Source: a virus
Direction: 5' to 3' (one strand)
IMG/VR virus record: IMGVR_UViG_3300011113_000805
Location: 1 to 64,000 of that record
Length of the DNA: 64,000 nucleotides
Of the stretch, positions 48,619 through 57,252 are shown piece after piece; position 1 is the first letter of the stretch; every line of letters begins with the position of its first letter. A program made the translations under genes and the position numbers. The notes beneath the pieces were generated by a model. It saw only the letters and a program-made list of their open reading frames with translations. It was not told the origin of the DNA and made no database searches.

Positions 48619-51120
48619 TTATGATAACTTAACTCTGTCACCGATATTAATGTCCTTTAATTCTGCCCATGCCTCAAGACCATCATCATCGTTAAGCAAA
48701 ATAAACTTATGATCTAGTGTTGTTTTGATGCTTAATCCGGATTTTGTGGTCACACGATAAACCGGCTTAACACCTTGATCTGAGACAAATCCAATCATTG
48801 CTAAACGGCCATGATGATTAACCGTCATGAGGTCACTAACAGTTGCCGAACTTTCAGATTGACAGTTAGAAAGCTCGGCAATTTCATCGGCATAAAGCAA
48901 CCCACTATCTGTTTCAACAAGAGAATCACCTGATACACAAGTTTTAGAAATTGAGTGATCAACCCATCGCTGGGCAGCCGCTTGAATCTTTACCGAATTT
49001 ACCCAGTCAATGTCATTTGCAGTTGCACCCCAATATGGACTTTCCTGAGGATCTGACTTACCCGTGATATCCATCCACTTTTTGAACCAATGATGATAGA
49101 CAGTATATTCCTGCCACTTATCACCCATTGGATCCACAAAATCAACTCGGGATGTGATATCACCCTGCGTGATCTTTCGACGACGTTTATAGGAGAGCAG
49201 GAATGCTGGTTCAATTCCGGATGTTGTCTGGGTTAGGATGGAAACAGATCCTACAGGTGCTGTGGTTGTGAGGGCAATATTACGACGACCCGATGTGCGC
49301 CACATCTCGAGGGCACCTGGTGACTCAGTCTCGACTACCTGCATAATCTTGCCAAGGTAGCTATGTCCTTTCTCTTTCTCCCAGTCCCAGACAGGGAAAG
49401 CACCACGCTCGTGTGCCATCACTAGTGAGGAGTAGTGAGACCAGGTGGCCAGTGATTTGTAGATCTTCTCAGTAACCGCAATAGACTCCTCTGAGCCATA
49501 CCGAAGTCCTAGTGCTGCCAGGGCATCACCAAGGCCCGTGATCCCAAGTCCTGTCCTGCGACCATTGCTACCGGCAGCACGAATCTTCTCCCAGAGATCC
49601 TGTTCAATCTGCTTCACATGCTTGGGCTGTGGATCGTTCTTGATTTTCTCCAGAATGCGATCGACACACTCGACCTCAAGATCAACAAGGTCATCCATTA
49701 GGCGCTGTGCATCCTGAGTGACAGTTGCAAACTCATCAAAATTGAAACTTGCATTTGGCGTAAATGGGTTTCGAATGAATGAGGTGAGATTGATCACCAT
49801 CAGGCGGCAAGAGTCATATGGGCTGAGCGGGATTTCTCCACAATTGTGAACCAGAATATCATTTGCAAAGAAATTATGTACATCATCAACGGTTAGATCA
49901 TAAACATCTTCATTTTTTACCGCTGAGATGTCTTGAATTTCATCCCATTCTGTATTAATTTTGAGAATTTTATCACTAGTTTGAAGCTCGCCCGCCTCAA
50001 TCCAGCCTCTCTGTGTAAAAACTCTGTGATCAGGAGTTAGCTTAATTGATTTACCACTCTTTGTGGTAAGTTGCAGAATTTTTGCATCTTCCTTTGTTTT
50101 GAAAGCAGTCGCTGTTTTCTGTACAACCTTATTTTCCTTAATGTCATATGCACAAACCATAAACTGTGCATTATTATCTGCAAGTTCTTTAACAGTCTTT
50201 GGTCCTGCATTTGTTTTTACAACTGTGTCACCGGTGACACACGGATTCGTTGAGATTGTCTTGTATCCGACATCCCTATAGCAATCGACAATGCCTTCAT
50301 TGACCACCGTATCCCAGAAAAGAGCTCCAGGTTCAGCAGATGCCCAGGCAGCATCAATAAACTTCTCCCAAACTTGCCTTGCATTGACCACGCGTGTAAT
50401 CTCAGCATCTTCAGGAGCTGCCTCTACGGGCCATCGAAGAGTAAAGTCCTCGCCCTTCTCAACCGCCCGCATAAACTCATCAGTAAATCTGATTGAGATA
50501 TTTGCACCGGTAACTTTCTTAAGGTCACGCTTGATGTCAATAAATGTTTCAAGCTCAGGATGATTACAATGAACGGTTAGCATCAGGGCCCCACGCCGGC
50601 CGCCTTGAGCAACTTCCCGTGTAGAGTTGGAGAAGCGCTCCATAAAGACACCGATACCATCAGTCGTCCGGGCCGCATTGGTTGTTGGTTGTCCCTTTGG
50701 ACGAATGGTGGAGATGTCAAAGCCAACGCCTCCGCGGCGCTTCATAATCTGCACCTGTTCCTGATCGCTGAAGAGGATGCCGCCGTAGGAGTCGTGAGGC
50801 TGATCAATAACAAAACAGTTGGAAAGTGACTGAAGCTGATGAGGATTGCCAATTCCTGACATTGGCGATCCCTGAGGGACTACTTGGGCAAATCCCGTGA
50901 GGAGACTCAGGATTCTTTCCTCACTGAGTGGGTTTGGATACTTTGCCTCGATCCTCGCAAACTCCTTTGCAAGCCGTGTATGTAGCTGCCCAGGATCGGT
51001 CTCTAGCAAGTCACCCTGATGATTCCTGAGAGCGTACTTCAGAAAGACATCCGGTGCAAGCTCATCACCGCCAAAGGCCTCACGAAGGTGTTCAAGAACG
51101 CTTTGATTTTTGTTACTCAT
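48619..51120 (-). CDS. nrdJ: Class II (B12-dependent) ribonucleotide reductase N-terminal part with inteins
   Basis: 833 aa from the ATG at 51120; the 21-codon extension overlaps the helicase gene. Extein features: SLSNCFVIDQPHDSYGGIL (substrate-side Cys), RRGGVGFDISTIRP, STREVAQGGRRGALML, STNP/CGEIPLSPYDSCRL, then TGLGITGLGDALAALGL and TTAPVGSVSILTQTTSGIEP. Ends VDHSISKT. It carries one complete mini-intein (49843-50241) and the N half of a second, split intein (48622-48939). Reduces ribonucleotides using adenosylcobalamin, needing no oxygen or second subunit. Functional only after cis- and trans-splicing. Confidence 0.94.
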   Translation of the reverse strand: MSNKNQSVLEHLREAFGGDELAPDVFLKYALRNHQGDLLETDPGQLHTRLAKEFARIEAKYPNPLSEERILSLLTGFAQVVPQGSPMSGIGNPHQLQSLSNCFVIDQPHDSYGGILFSDQEQVQIMKRRGGVGFDISTIRPKGQPTTNAARTTDGIGVFMERFSNSTREVAQGGRRGALMLTVHCNHPELETFIDIKRDLKKVTGANISIRFTDEFMRAVEKGEDFTLRWPVEAAPEDAEITRVVNARQVWEKFIDAAWASAEPGALFWDTVVNEGIVDCYRDVGYKTISTNPCVTGDTVVKTNAGPKTVKELADNNAQFMVCAYDIKENKVVQKTATAFKTKEDAKILQLTTKSGKSIKLTPDHRVFTQRGWIEAGELQTSDKILKINTEWDEIQDISAVKNEDVYDLTVDDVHNFFANDILVHNCGEIPLSPYDSCRLMVINLTSFIRNPFTPNASFNFDEFATVTQDAQRLMDDLVDLEVECVDRILEKIKNDPQPKHVKQIEQDLWEKIRAAGSNGRRTGLGITGLGDALAALGLRYGSEESIAVTEKIYKSLATWSHYSSLVMAHERGAFPVWDWEKEKGHSYLGKIMQVVETESPGALEMWRTSGRRNIALTTTAPVGSVSILTQTTSGIEPAFLLSYKRRRKITQGDITSRVDFVDPMGDKWQEYTVYHHWFKKWMDITGKSDPQESPYWGATANDIDWVNSVKIQAAAQRWVDHSISKTCVSGDSLVETDSGLLYADEIAELSNCQSESSATVSDLMTVNHHGRLAMIGFVSDQGVKPVYRVTTKSGLSIKTTLDHKFILLNDDDGLEAWAELKDINIGDRVKLS
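48622..48939 (-). other. Split intein, N-terminal part (NrdJ site 2)
   Basis: 106 aa starting CVSGDSLVETDSG after HSISKT. Block B is GLSIKTTLDHKFIL. Ends DRVKLS at the stop. Partner at 47238-47531. The insertion site SKT/CNLPN lies in a conserved NrdJ segment. Confidence 0.88.
49843..50241 (-). other. Contiguous mini-intein (NrdJ site 1)
   Basis: 133 aa, from CVTGDTVVKTNAG after STNP to NDILVHN before CGEIPLSPY. Block B is IKLTPDHRVFTQRG; block F is VYDLTVDDVHNFFAND. There is no endonuclease domain, so it is a mini-intein at the well-known NPC site of RNR. Confidence 0.93.
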
Positions 51121-51121
51121 G

Positions 51122-52507
51122 TCACTTTGCTCCCATAACTTGTTTCCACTTCTCTCGCAGGACATTCTTCCTGCTATTGTCATCCTGGGTTATTGCTTCC
51201 TGTAAGGTGAGCTCACCCTCATCTAGAACTTTAATGGTAGAACGAGCCGTGTCAATGTGAATAGGAAAAAGAATGCCATCACGTCCTGCTCGATTCTTTG
51301 CTACAAAAAGCCTTCCCATTCCTGTGGCCTTTTCGGCAGGCTTTCGGGAGAGAGAGAGGACCACGTCAGCCACCATTGCCTTGCCATAGGACTCTGACAT
51401 ATTCTCAAGGCCAACAATGTCAGAATTTGAGGAGTCACGATTTGCCTGGGATGCCGTCCAGATGGGAATGTTTTTCTCCATTGCCAGGTTTCGAAGCTCC
51501 TCATAAATAAGCTTAAGCTCAAGTCTTAGGGCATCATACTCTCGCGATGATCGCATAATATCAGCATAGTCGATGAGAATCAGATTAGGAACAAATCCTC
51601 TCAACGAGAGCTTCTCGAGGTGATTTCGAAGGGTATTGACAGTTGCCGTGCCTGTAGGATACTCCTTGATGATGAGCTTGCCTAGCTCCATATCCTTGTA
51701 CTTGTCCATTACCTCCTGCTTTGAGTCCTGGATCTCGTTGGACGGGATCTCAGTCAGGTGAGAGTCATAGCGAATGCCAACCGCTGTCTCAGTGAGCTCA
51801 AACGTATAATGAACAACATTCTTTCCTCGTTTCAGGGCGTTTGCTCCCAAGGAGACAAGCATATGGCTCTTGCCGACACCGGTATTTGCAGCAATAACCC
51901 CTAGCTCACCGCGACCAAGGCCTCCATTAAGGACTGTCTTCTCGTCAAGCTGATCAATACCGGTAGGACATGCAGCGCGATTGATCTTAACAAAACGAGC
52001 TTCAGCATCCTCAAAGAAGTCATGACCAACAGATGTGGGCAGGCCTACGGAGACTGCCTTGCGCATAAGATCAACGACGGCATCATACTTGTCACCTGAA
52101 ATAAGTTCGACAGATTTCTCAAGTGCCTCACGAAGGGCTTGCTTCCTGCAAAAATCAAGCGCCTTATCCTTCACATATGCAATGTCACCCATGTCAGGTG
52201 AGTGACGCATACGACCCAGGTACTCTACAATTTGCTCCTTAAGGACAGCATTGCTTGGCTCACGCAGCTCATCCTTGATGATGGAGATGAGCAAGGAGAG
52301 AGTCGGAAACGAGCGATACTTGCCATTGTACTTGAAGTACTTGTCACTGAGGTAAGCAAGGTATTTCAAGTCAAAGTAGTTTGGTTGCATCACCTCTGAC
52401 ATTTGTGCGGCCCAGGTATGATCGGTCAGGAGGCCCTGGAAGATCTTTTCCTGAAAGGGTTTGCCATACTGCTTGAATAACGCTTCACCGGGACTATTGT
52501 CAGACAT
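51122..52507 (-). CDS. dnaB: DnaB/gp41-type replicative DNA helicase
   Basis: 461 aa. The N-terminal helical domain (residues ~1-150) is followed by a RecA-like core: Walker A AANTGVGKSHML (~206-217), LILIDYADIM (Walker B), TASQANRDSSN and the C-terminal AKNRAGRDG (arginine-finger region). Unwinds DNA at the fork with the DnaE polymerase. ATG overlaps the upstream FEN stop. No intein is present, although this family often carries one in fractured-gene phages. Confidence 0.93.
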   Translation of the reverse strand: MSDNSPGEALFKQYGKPFQEKIFQGLLTDHTWAAQMSEVMQPNYFDLKYLAYLSDKYFKYNGKYRSFPTLSLLISIIKDELREPSNAVLKEQIVEYLGRMRHSPDMGDIAYVKDKALDFCRKQALREALEKSVELISGDKYDAVVDLMRKAVSVGLPTSVGHDFFEDAEARFVKINRAACPTGIDQLDEKTVLNGGLGRGELGVIAANTGVGKSHMLVSLGANALKRGKNVVHYTFELTETAVGIRYDSHLTEIPSNEIQDSKQEVMDKYKDMELGKLIIKEYPTGTATVNTLRNHLEKLSLRGFVPNLILIDYADIMRSSREYDALRLELKLIYEELRNLAMEKNIPIWTASQANRDSSNSDIVGLENMSESYGKAMVADVVLSLSRKPAEKATGMGRLFVAKNRAGRDGILFPIHIDTARSTIKVLDEGELTLQEAITQDDNSRKNVLREKWKQVMGAK

Positions 52508-53462
52508 ACTTCCTCTTTAGATTTACTGTTGCGTTCATGTAGAGCCTGTCAATGTCGAATGTTTTAATTCCGGCCTTGAGAAGCGAGCGAATGAGCTCCA
52601 TCTTATTGCCGGCTGGAACTTCACTCTCGATGGCCGAGTTGATCCTTGTAACCTGGTTCCAGCTGAGATTTGAGACATCAAGGTGCATGAGCTTCCAATT
52701 CATTCTAGCCATGTCAGCACCGTTTTTCACTTGCTGGTATGTTTTTGCTGACTTTTCTGGCATTGAGATTGCATGCGTAATGATTTCTTCCAAGTCAATG
52801 GGACTATTACCGACAAGCTGCGGAAACCTCTTGGCCATAGTCTTCAGTCCTATGCCTTTAATCCCGGGGAGTGCATCAGAGACATCTCCGCAGAAGCATC
52901 GAGCAACAACCATATTGTAGGGTCGTATTCCAAATTTTTTTGTGACATACTCGTCATCGACTACGGCCTTGAGAGTGGGAGACCAAATTTTCACTCTTTC
53001 ATTCACTAGCTGTAAGTAATCATGATCAGAAGAAACTATCAGCACCGGTGACTGTGAGTAAGAATATTTTGCCAAATAGCCAATAACATCATCAGCTTCA
53101 CAATCTGAGACGTAGATCTGCCTAACAGGCAGATGCTTCAATGCCCCAACAAGGACTTTCACCTGCCAGTTTCGATTCTCTACAGTGTCTGGAAGGTCTC
53201 CTTCGTGAAAACGATTGAGCTTTACTGGGCGACGTCGCGACTTATACTCCGGATAGATAGCACGCCGCCGGGCCGAACCACCACCTTCCCAGACAATGAC
53301 ACACTCATAAGGTGAGTGCGTTGATATTAAAGAGTTCAATGACTGGAGGAACCCAACCACCCCACCGACGTGCTGACCCTCAGCCATCAGCGGATTTGCA
53401 CAAAAATTTCTTAGGTACAAGTTGTAGGCATCGATAAGGAGGACGGGTCCCTCGGTTGTCAT
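52500..53462 (-). CDS. 5'-3' exonuclease / FEN family (second copy)
   Basis: 320 aa. VLLIDAYNLYLRNF, VIVWEGGGSARRRAIYPEYK, SDCEADDVIGYLAK, SSDHDYLQL and FCGDVSDALPGIKGIGLKT give the FEN acidic cluster and helix-hairpin-helix. Coupled to recA upstream and helicase downstream, so probably the replication-fork flap nuclease. Diverged from the copy at 11294-12082. Confidence 0.9.
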   Translation of the reverse strand: MTTEGPVLLIDAYNLYLRNFCANPLMAEGQHVGGVVGFLQSLNSLISTHSPYECVIVWEGGGSARRRAIYPEYKSRRRPVKLNRFHEGDLPDTVENRNWQVKVLVGALKHLPVRQIYVSDCEADDVIGYLAKYSYSQSPVLIVSSDHDYLQLVNERVKIWSPTLKAVVDDEYVTKKFGIRPYNMVVARCFCGDVSDALPGIKGIGLKTMAKRFPQLVGNSPIDLEEIITHAISMPEKSAKTYQQVKNGADMARMNWKLMHLDVSNLSWNQVTRINSAIESEVPAGNKMELIRSLLKAGIKTFDIDRLYMNATVNLKRKYV

Positions 53463-53468
53463 GAATTA

Positions 53469-54686
53469 TTACTCCGGAGAGATATCATAACCCGATTCTG
53501 TCAATTGATCAGCAAGTGATTTCACTTCTTCATAAGACTCACTATCAATATCAATGTCATCAGCCTGGATCTGAGTTTTAACCATTGCCTTTTCTAGAAG
53601 GCCCTCAATCCATGGACTCGCCTCCGGATCCTTCATGACATCACCGAAATCATTCTTGTAGAACTTTCGTGTGAGAATATTGACACCTTCTGAGTTCATT
53701 ACCGTGAGAGTCTTCCATGCACCGGCACCTTCAATGGAGACCTCATGATCATTGACCATGTCCTTGCCAAAGTTTCGAAGCAAGTCAAAGATCTCCTCAT
53801 GCTCAACGATTCCTTTGCCAAAGTGAATCTGGAAGTTGGCCGACCTGAAGGGTGGGCCCACCTTGTTCTTGATGGTCTTTGCCGAGACATTGATACCAAT
53901 AACAGCGTCATTGGCACCCTTCACTTGCTGGCCAGCACCAAGCTTGATTCGAACCGATGCATGAAATGGAATTGCATTTCCACCAGGAACTGCAGTCGGA
54001 TCTCCGTAAAGAACACCGATCTTTGTCCTCACCTGGTTCAGGCAAACAAAGAGAACCCTTTGATCGCCAATGAGACCAGTAATCTTTCGCATTGCCTTGG
54101 AGATGGTCCTCGCCTGGAGACCGATAGTATCCTTGTCATACGCACCCTCAAGCTCAGCCTTAGGTGAGGATGCCGCAACGGAGTCCCAGATGATGGTGAT
54201 GGGTGCATCCTTACTGAATGTCTTTGCCTTCAGAATAGTCTTCTCGGCGATATCAAAGACTTCCTCCGTACAATGTGTATCGACATAGACAAATCGCTTC
54301 GAGATATCAACACCAAGTGTCTGCAAGTTCTCTGGATTGGTTGCATTCTCCGTGTCAATATAGACTACAATTCCACCCATTCGCTGGGTAGATCTGGCAA
54401 TATGAGTTGCAATATGACTCTTGCCAATTGAGGGTGGGCCAAAGATTTCGATGATTCGACCCTCTGGAAGACCACCATCACGGCGGTTGGAGACGATGTA
54501 ATCAAGCTGCTTTGAACCTGTCGAGATCCAACGCTTCACGTGAGTCGGTGACTGATCTGATGCAAGATTATAAGCGACTCGGTGACCGATGTCTCGATTA
54601 AGTGAGTTAATGAGATCAGAAGTAAAATCCTCGGCTGCTGTGGTGCCGGCATCATTCGAGACTGTTGTTTTCTTCTTTGGTGGCAT
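53469..54686 (-). CDS. recA: RecA/UvsX-type recombinase
   Basis: 405 aa. Walker A FGPPSIGKSHIATH (~82-95), VVYIDTENA, Walker B ITIIWDSVAAS, and L1/L2 region segments (TKIGVLYGDPTAVPGGNAIPF). The C terminus is acidic (ADDIDIDSESYEEV). The N terminus has a basic Lys stretch (PPKKKTT). Catalyses strand exchange in repair and recombination-dependent replication with the SSB encoded just upstream. Confidence 0.93.
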   Translation of the reverse strand: MPPKKKTTVSNDAGTTAAEDFTSDLINSLNRDIGHRVAYNLASDQSPTHVKRWISTGSKQLDYIVSNRRDGGLPEGRIIEIFGPPSIGKSHIATHIARSTQRMGGIVVYIDTENATNPENLQTLGVDISKRFVYVDTHCTEEVFDIAEKTILKAKTFSKDAPITIIWDSVAASSPKAELEGAYDKDTIGLQARTISKAMRKITGLIGDQRVLFVCLNQVRTKIGVLYGDPTAVPGGNAIPFHASVRIKLGAGQQVKGANDAVIGINVSAKTIKNKVGPPFRSANFQIHFGKGIVEHEEIFDLLRNFGKDMVNDHEVSIEGAGAWKTLTVMNSEGVNILTRKFYKNDFGDVMKDPEASPWIEGLLEKAMVKTQIQADDIDIDSESYEEVKSLADQLTESGYDISPE

Positions 54687-54727
54687 TGCTTCTCCTAAGC
54701 GATATTGTAGTTGGAAGTAAAGACATG

Positions 54728-54755
54728 TTCACCCCGGATTTGAACCCGGGGTGAA
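54728..54755 (-). terminator. Hairpin between ssb and recA
   Basis: A 10-bp perfect stem (TTCACCCCGG / CCGGGGTGAA) with an 8-nt loop, 22 bp after the ssb stop. No strong T run follows, so it may be a partial terminator that attenuates recA, or an RNA 3'-end stabiliser. Confidence 0.6.
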
Positions 54756-54777
54756 TTCATTGTGTGGCTAAACCTGA

Positions 54778-55608
54778 TTACTCGAGATCAGCGAATGCAT
54801 CATCGAGATCATCGAAGGCCTTGCTAGGCTTCGGCTTTGCCTTGCCTTTGCCACCACCAGACGAACGAAGCTCAGCGATATCATCGTCAAGGCTTTCCGG
54901 TGTTGCACGTGAGGCAGTCTCGGTTCGAACATCGGTCTTGTCGGTGGTGCCACCGGTGAGCCAGTCATTAACACGCTTCTCGATCTCCTCAGGAGAAATG
55001 TGCTCATCATAATCCTCCATCTTTGGAATGGAGGAAAGCCACTGCTTTACCTGTGCAGGATCCTTCGAGAGAGGAGTCTGGGAGGCACGTGGAGTCACCT
55101 TGGTATCGGCATAAGTCTTGGCAGGCTGCTTTGTCACCGAGACCTTGATGTCGCGACCCGACTCCGGATCGGTGATGTCACCATAATCCTCATCAAGCAT
55201 AAGCTTGAGAAGATCCTGATAGATCATCTTGCCAAAGCTCCAAAGGCGTACACCCTTGTCTTCCTCACCGCGGACCACCACAGCCGCGGTGGTTCGAAGT
55301 TTCGGATAGAGCTTCTTTACAAGTTCACGAGAGGCATCTGATCCATCCTCACGAAGCTTGTCAATAAGCTCCTGAATGGGATCGCGCTTGCCAAACTGTT
55401 TCGGCGAGAGAATGGCAGGAGCCTTTTCGCCACCAATACCGTAGTAGTACCAGCGGTCGACGAAAGGCTGACCATCATTGTTGGGGAATGCAATGATTCG
55501 AACCTGATAGTCCTTGCCCTCTTCCGGGCGCCAGGTAACGGCTGACTTCTTGTTCTGGCCGGAAAGCTGGCCAAGCTTCTTACGAATTGCGTCAAAGTCA
55601 ATGGGCAT
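54778..55608 (-). CDS. Single-stranded DNA-binding protein (T4 gp32-like)
   Basis: 276 aa. The N-terminal LAST-like basic region (IRKKLGQLSGQNKKSAV) is followed by an OB-fold (YQVRIIAFPNNDGQPF, WYYYGIGGEKAPAILSP, LWSFGKMIYQDLLKLM). The linker is Gly/Lys-rich and the tail strongly acidic (FDDLDDAFADLE), as in gp32. The Cys/His zinc site of T4 gp32 is absent. It coats ssDNA and recruits replication proteins through the tail. A strong promoter and a structured 5' leader precede it. Confidence 0.85.
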   Translation of the reverse strand: MPIDFDAIRKKLGQLSGQNKKSAVTWRPEEGKDYQVRIIAFPNNDGQPFVDRWYYYGIGGEKAPAILSPKQFGKRDPIQELIDKLREDGSDASRELVKKLYPKLRTTAAVVVRGEEDKGVRLWSFGKMIYQDLLKLMLDEDYGDITDPESGRDIKVSVTKQPAKTYADTKVTPRASQTPLSKDPAQVKQWLSSIPKMEDYDEHISPEEIEKRVNDWLTGGTTDKTDVRTETASRATPESLDDDIAELRSSGGGKGKAKPKPSKAFDDLDDAFADLE

Positions 55609-55639
55609 TTGATTTTTCCTTATGTTTGTTGGTTGGTTG

Positions 55640-55673
55640 CTGTCATGGTAGTCATCAAAGGCGTCACCCCCGC
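55640..55673 (-). promoter_or_regulatory. Hairpin in the ssb leader
   Basis: GTCATCA...TGATGAC (7-bp arms) with an inner GCG/CGC pair lies in the ~90-nt leader between the predicted +1 (~55699) and the ssb ATG. It is downstream of the promoter and could mediate translational autoregulation, as known for the T4 gene 32 leader. Boundaries are approximate. Confidence 0.4.
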
Positions 55674-55705
55674 TGATGACCTCAGTGTGGTCCTGCCACA
55701 GTGAG

Positions 55706-55734
55706 ATTATAGTAATTGTCTCTTAGGTTTTCAA
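55706..55734 (-). promoter_or_regulatory. Sigma70-like promoter for ssb-recA-helicase-nrdJ
   Basis: -35 TTGAAA (55729-55734), 17-bp spacer, perfect -10 TATAAT (55706-55711). The best-matching promoter in the window. It overlaps the last codons of the upstream tagged gene. Confidence 0.75.
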
Positions 55735-56108
55735 TATTTCCATTGTAGAAATTTTGATACCGCAGCTCTATTCTTGAAAGGAGACTTTGCTCCTCCATAT
55801 GCCCGGGCAAGGCATTCGACAGAAGACTCATAGGTTTCTGTCCTATCCCTAAAGTGATTTGTCTCGAGATTATCCAAAACTCCATTGTTATTGAGATCAA
55901 GCATTGCAATGGTTAAACCACTACCGACAGTATTGACCTCACGTAGGCGTCGCTTCTTCGGAGAAACACTTGGATTCGGATAAGTTGCAGGAGCACCAAG
56001 AGGCACAGTTGCACCAGCAATTGCGCCGGCACCGGAAAACTCATCCAAATCCTCCTCGTCCAGCTCATAAATCATTTCACGAATAAGTCTTAAGAGTTCA
56101 TCTTGCAT
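55731..56108 (-). CDS. Tagged small protein (125 aa)
   Basis: The ATG at 56108 is chosen so that it begins MQDELLRLIREMIYELDEED, the tag; the upstream 12-codon extension has no site. Next is EFSGAGAIAGATVPLGAPAT, a glycine-rich segment I recall from other phage proteins with the same tag, then a basic SPKKRRLREVN. The C terminus AYGGAKSPFKNRAAVSKFL is compact. Likely a packaged virion protein. Confidence 0.72.
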   Translation of the reverse strand: MQDELLRLIREMIYELDEEDLDEFSGAGAIAGATVPLGAPATYPNPSVSPKKRRLREVNTVGSGLTIAMLDLNNNGVLDNLETNHFRDRTETYESSVECLARAYGGAKSPFKNRAAVSKFLQWKY

Positions 56109-56136
56109 AAGACTATCTATGCTAGACGATGTGAAC

Positions 56137-56727
56137 TTACACACTACTGGAAGAGTTTCGATACACCCACTGACGAGCCTGTGTCAGGAGGACAGCCAGT
56201 GCAGGTTCGGAGCCAACATAGAAACGGTTCTCCTCTCGTTGGGGACCTCCGGCGACCGCGATCGCGACCCACTCCTCAGGAGTCAACTTGACGCCCCAGT
56301 GCTGAAGCAGCTGTAAGGAACGATGAGCGATGGGAACCTTAGGAAGGGCCTCATTGTAGCGGTAGAGTCTTCCCTGCTTCCTGTGCCAGTCGGAGTCTTG
56401 GTCCAAGAGGTAAGGAGTCTCCACCGAGCCTACCATTCCAATTGCATGGAAGAGCCCAGACATTACAATGGATTCTGTTGGAATGTGATCCATGTCGAGG
56501 GCGGCCGCTAAGGTACGCATAGTGCCGGTGACCTCAATGGACATTCGAATGAGGCCACCAGGCTCCGACCATCCCTCATGCTCCTGTAAGGTGGCAGGAC
56601 ACATAATGATCCTTTCACCGAGAGCATCCAACATCTGTGCAATTGGTTCGGATCGACTGCCTGTCGCAGCAGCGATCTTAGAGAACTTACGGAAGTGTTG
56701 TTGCAGCGTTTCTAGTGTTTGTGTCAT
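56137..56727 (-). CDS. HD-domain-like protein with degenerate metal site
   Basis: 196 aa. The overall layout matches phage HD-superfamily hydrolases: GGLIRMSIEV (family usually GGLxEHS), GLFHAIGMVG (usually HDxGK), DQDSDWHRKQGRLYRYN, IAHRSLQLLQHWGVKLTPEEWVAI. The first His is replaced, and the HD doublet is His-Ala with Met for Lys, so the metal centre is probably lost. It may have become a regulator or binding protein. An error in the sequence cannot explain several substitutions. Confidence 0.72.
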   Translation of the reverse strand: MTQTLETLQQHFRKFSKIAAATGSRSEPIAQMLDALGERIIMCPATLQEHEGWSEPGGLIRMSIEVTGTMRTLAAALDMDHIPTESIVMSGLFHAIGMVGSVETPYLLDQDSDWHRKQGRLYRYNEALPKVPIAHRSLQLLQHWGVKLTPEEWVAIAVAGGPQREENRFYVGSEPALAVLLTQARQWVYRNSSSSV

Positions 56728-56764
56728 ATAGAACTTTATGGCGCTGGTTTCAAATGTTCAAAAA

Positions 56765-57244
56765 TTAAGCTCGAGCACTTACAATAATCCTGCACTTCTT
56801 TTCATTTTCATTTATCTGTCGCCTATAGTATAGCCTTGCGCTCGAGGAGATGTCAATTATTTTTTTAGTAGCGCTGGCATCCAAGATTGCCTTAAGATAG
56901 CGCCAGCCATTGGATCCTCTCTGGCCCACGGCAGTTGTTGGCCATGCCTCATCATTGATGACAAGATTAATGATGATTCCTTCATCTTCTACATCAGGTG
57001 TCTCAAAGACATCAGAAAGAACATCCGAATCAATTGCCTTTTCTAGTATTTCGGATGGTTTTAGCTTTTCTCCATCTGCGTCAATGCCAAGATCCTTCAA
57101 TAGCCCACTTGGATCAGACTTTGCTCGTGCCTCGGCATCGGCAGCGCCAAGAGTTTTTCCTCCAACGTTAGACTTATCTTCCCAGTCAGAAGATTCTTTA
57201 AGAATAAGACGCGTGTAGTGTCTAATAAACTGATTGGTATTCAT
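56765..57244 (-). CDS. Tagged protein (159 aa)
   Basis: Begins MNTNQFIRHYTRLILKESSD, a tag variant. Then an acidic helical region (AADAEARAKSDPSGLLKDLG) and a beta-rich C-terminal half (GIIINLVINDEAWPTTAVGQ, WRYLKAILDASATKKIIDI). I do not recognise the C-terminal fold. It lies between the family-A polymerase and HD-like genes. Confidence 0.68.
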   Translation of the reverse strand: MNTNQFIRHYTRLILKESSDWEDKSNVGGKTLGAADAEARAKSDPSGLLKDLGIDADGEKLKPSEILEKAIDSDVLSDVFETPDVEDEGIIINLVINDEAWPTTAVGQRGSNGWRYLKAILDASATKKIIDISSSARLYYRRQINENEKKCRIIVSARA

Positions 57245-57252
57245 AGGATTAT

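Noticed and set aside
54725-54760. tRNA T-arm-like sequence (GGTTCAAATCC between CCCC/GGGG) on the minus strand
   Set aside because: Only ~22 bp separate it from the ssb stop, leaving no room for a tRNA body, and a proper 5-bp T stem would contain a G-G mismatch. It is better read as a hairpin terminator.
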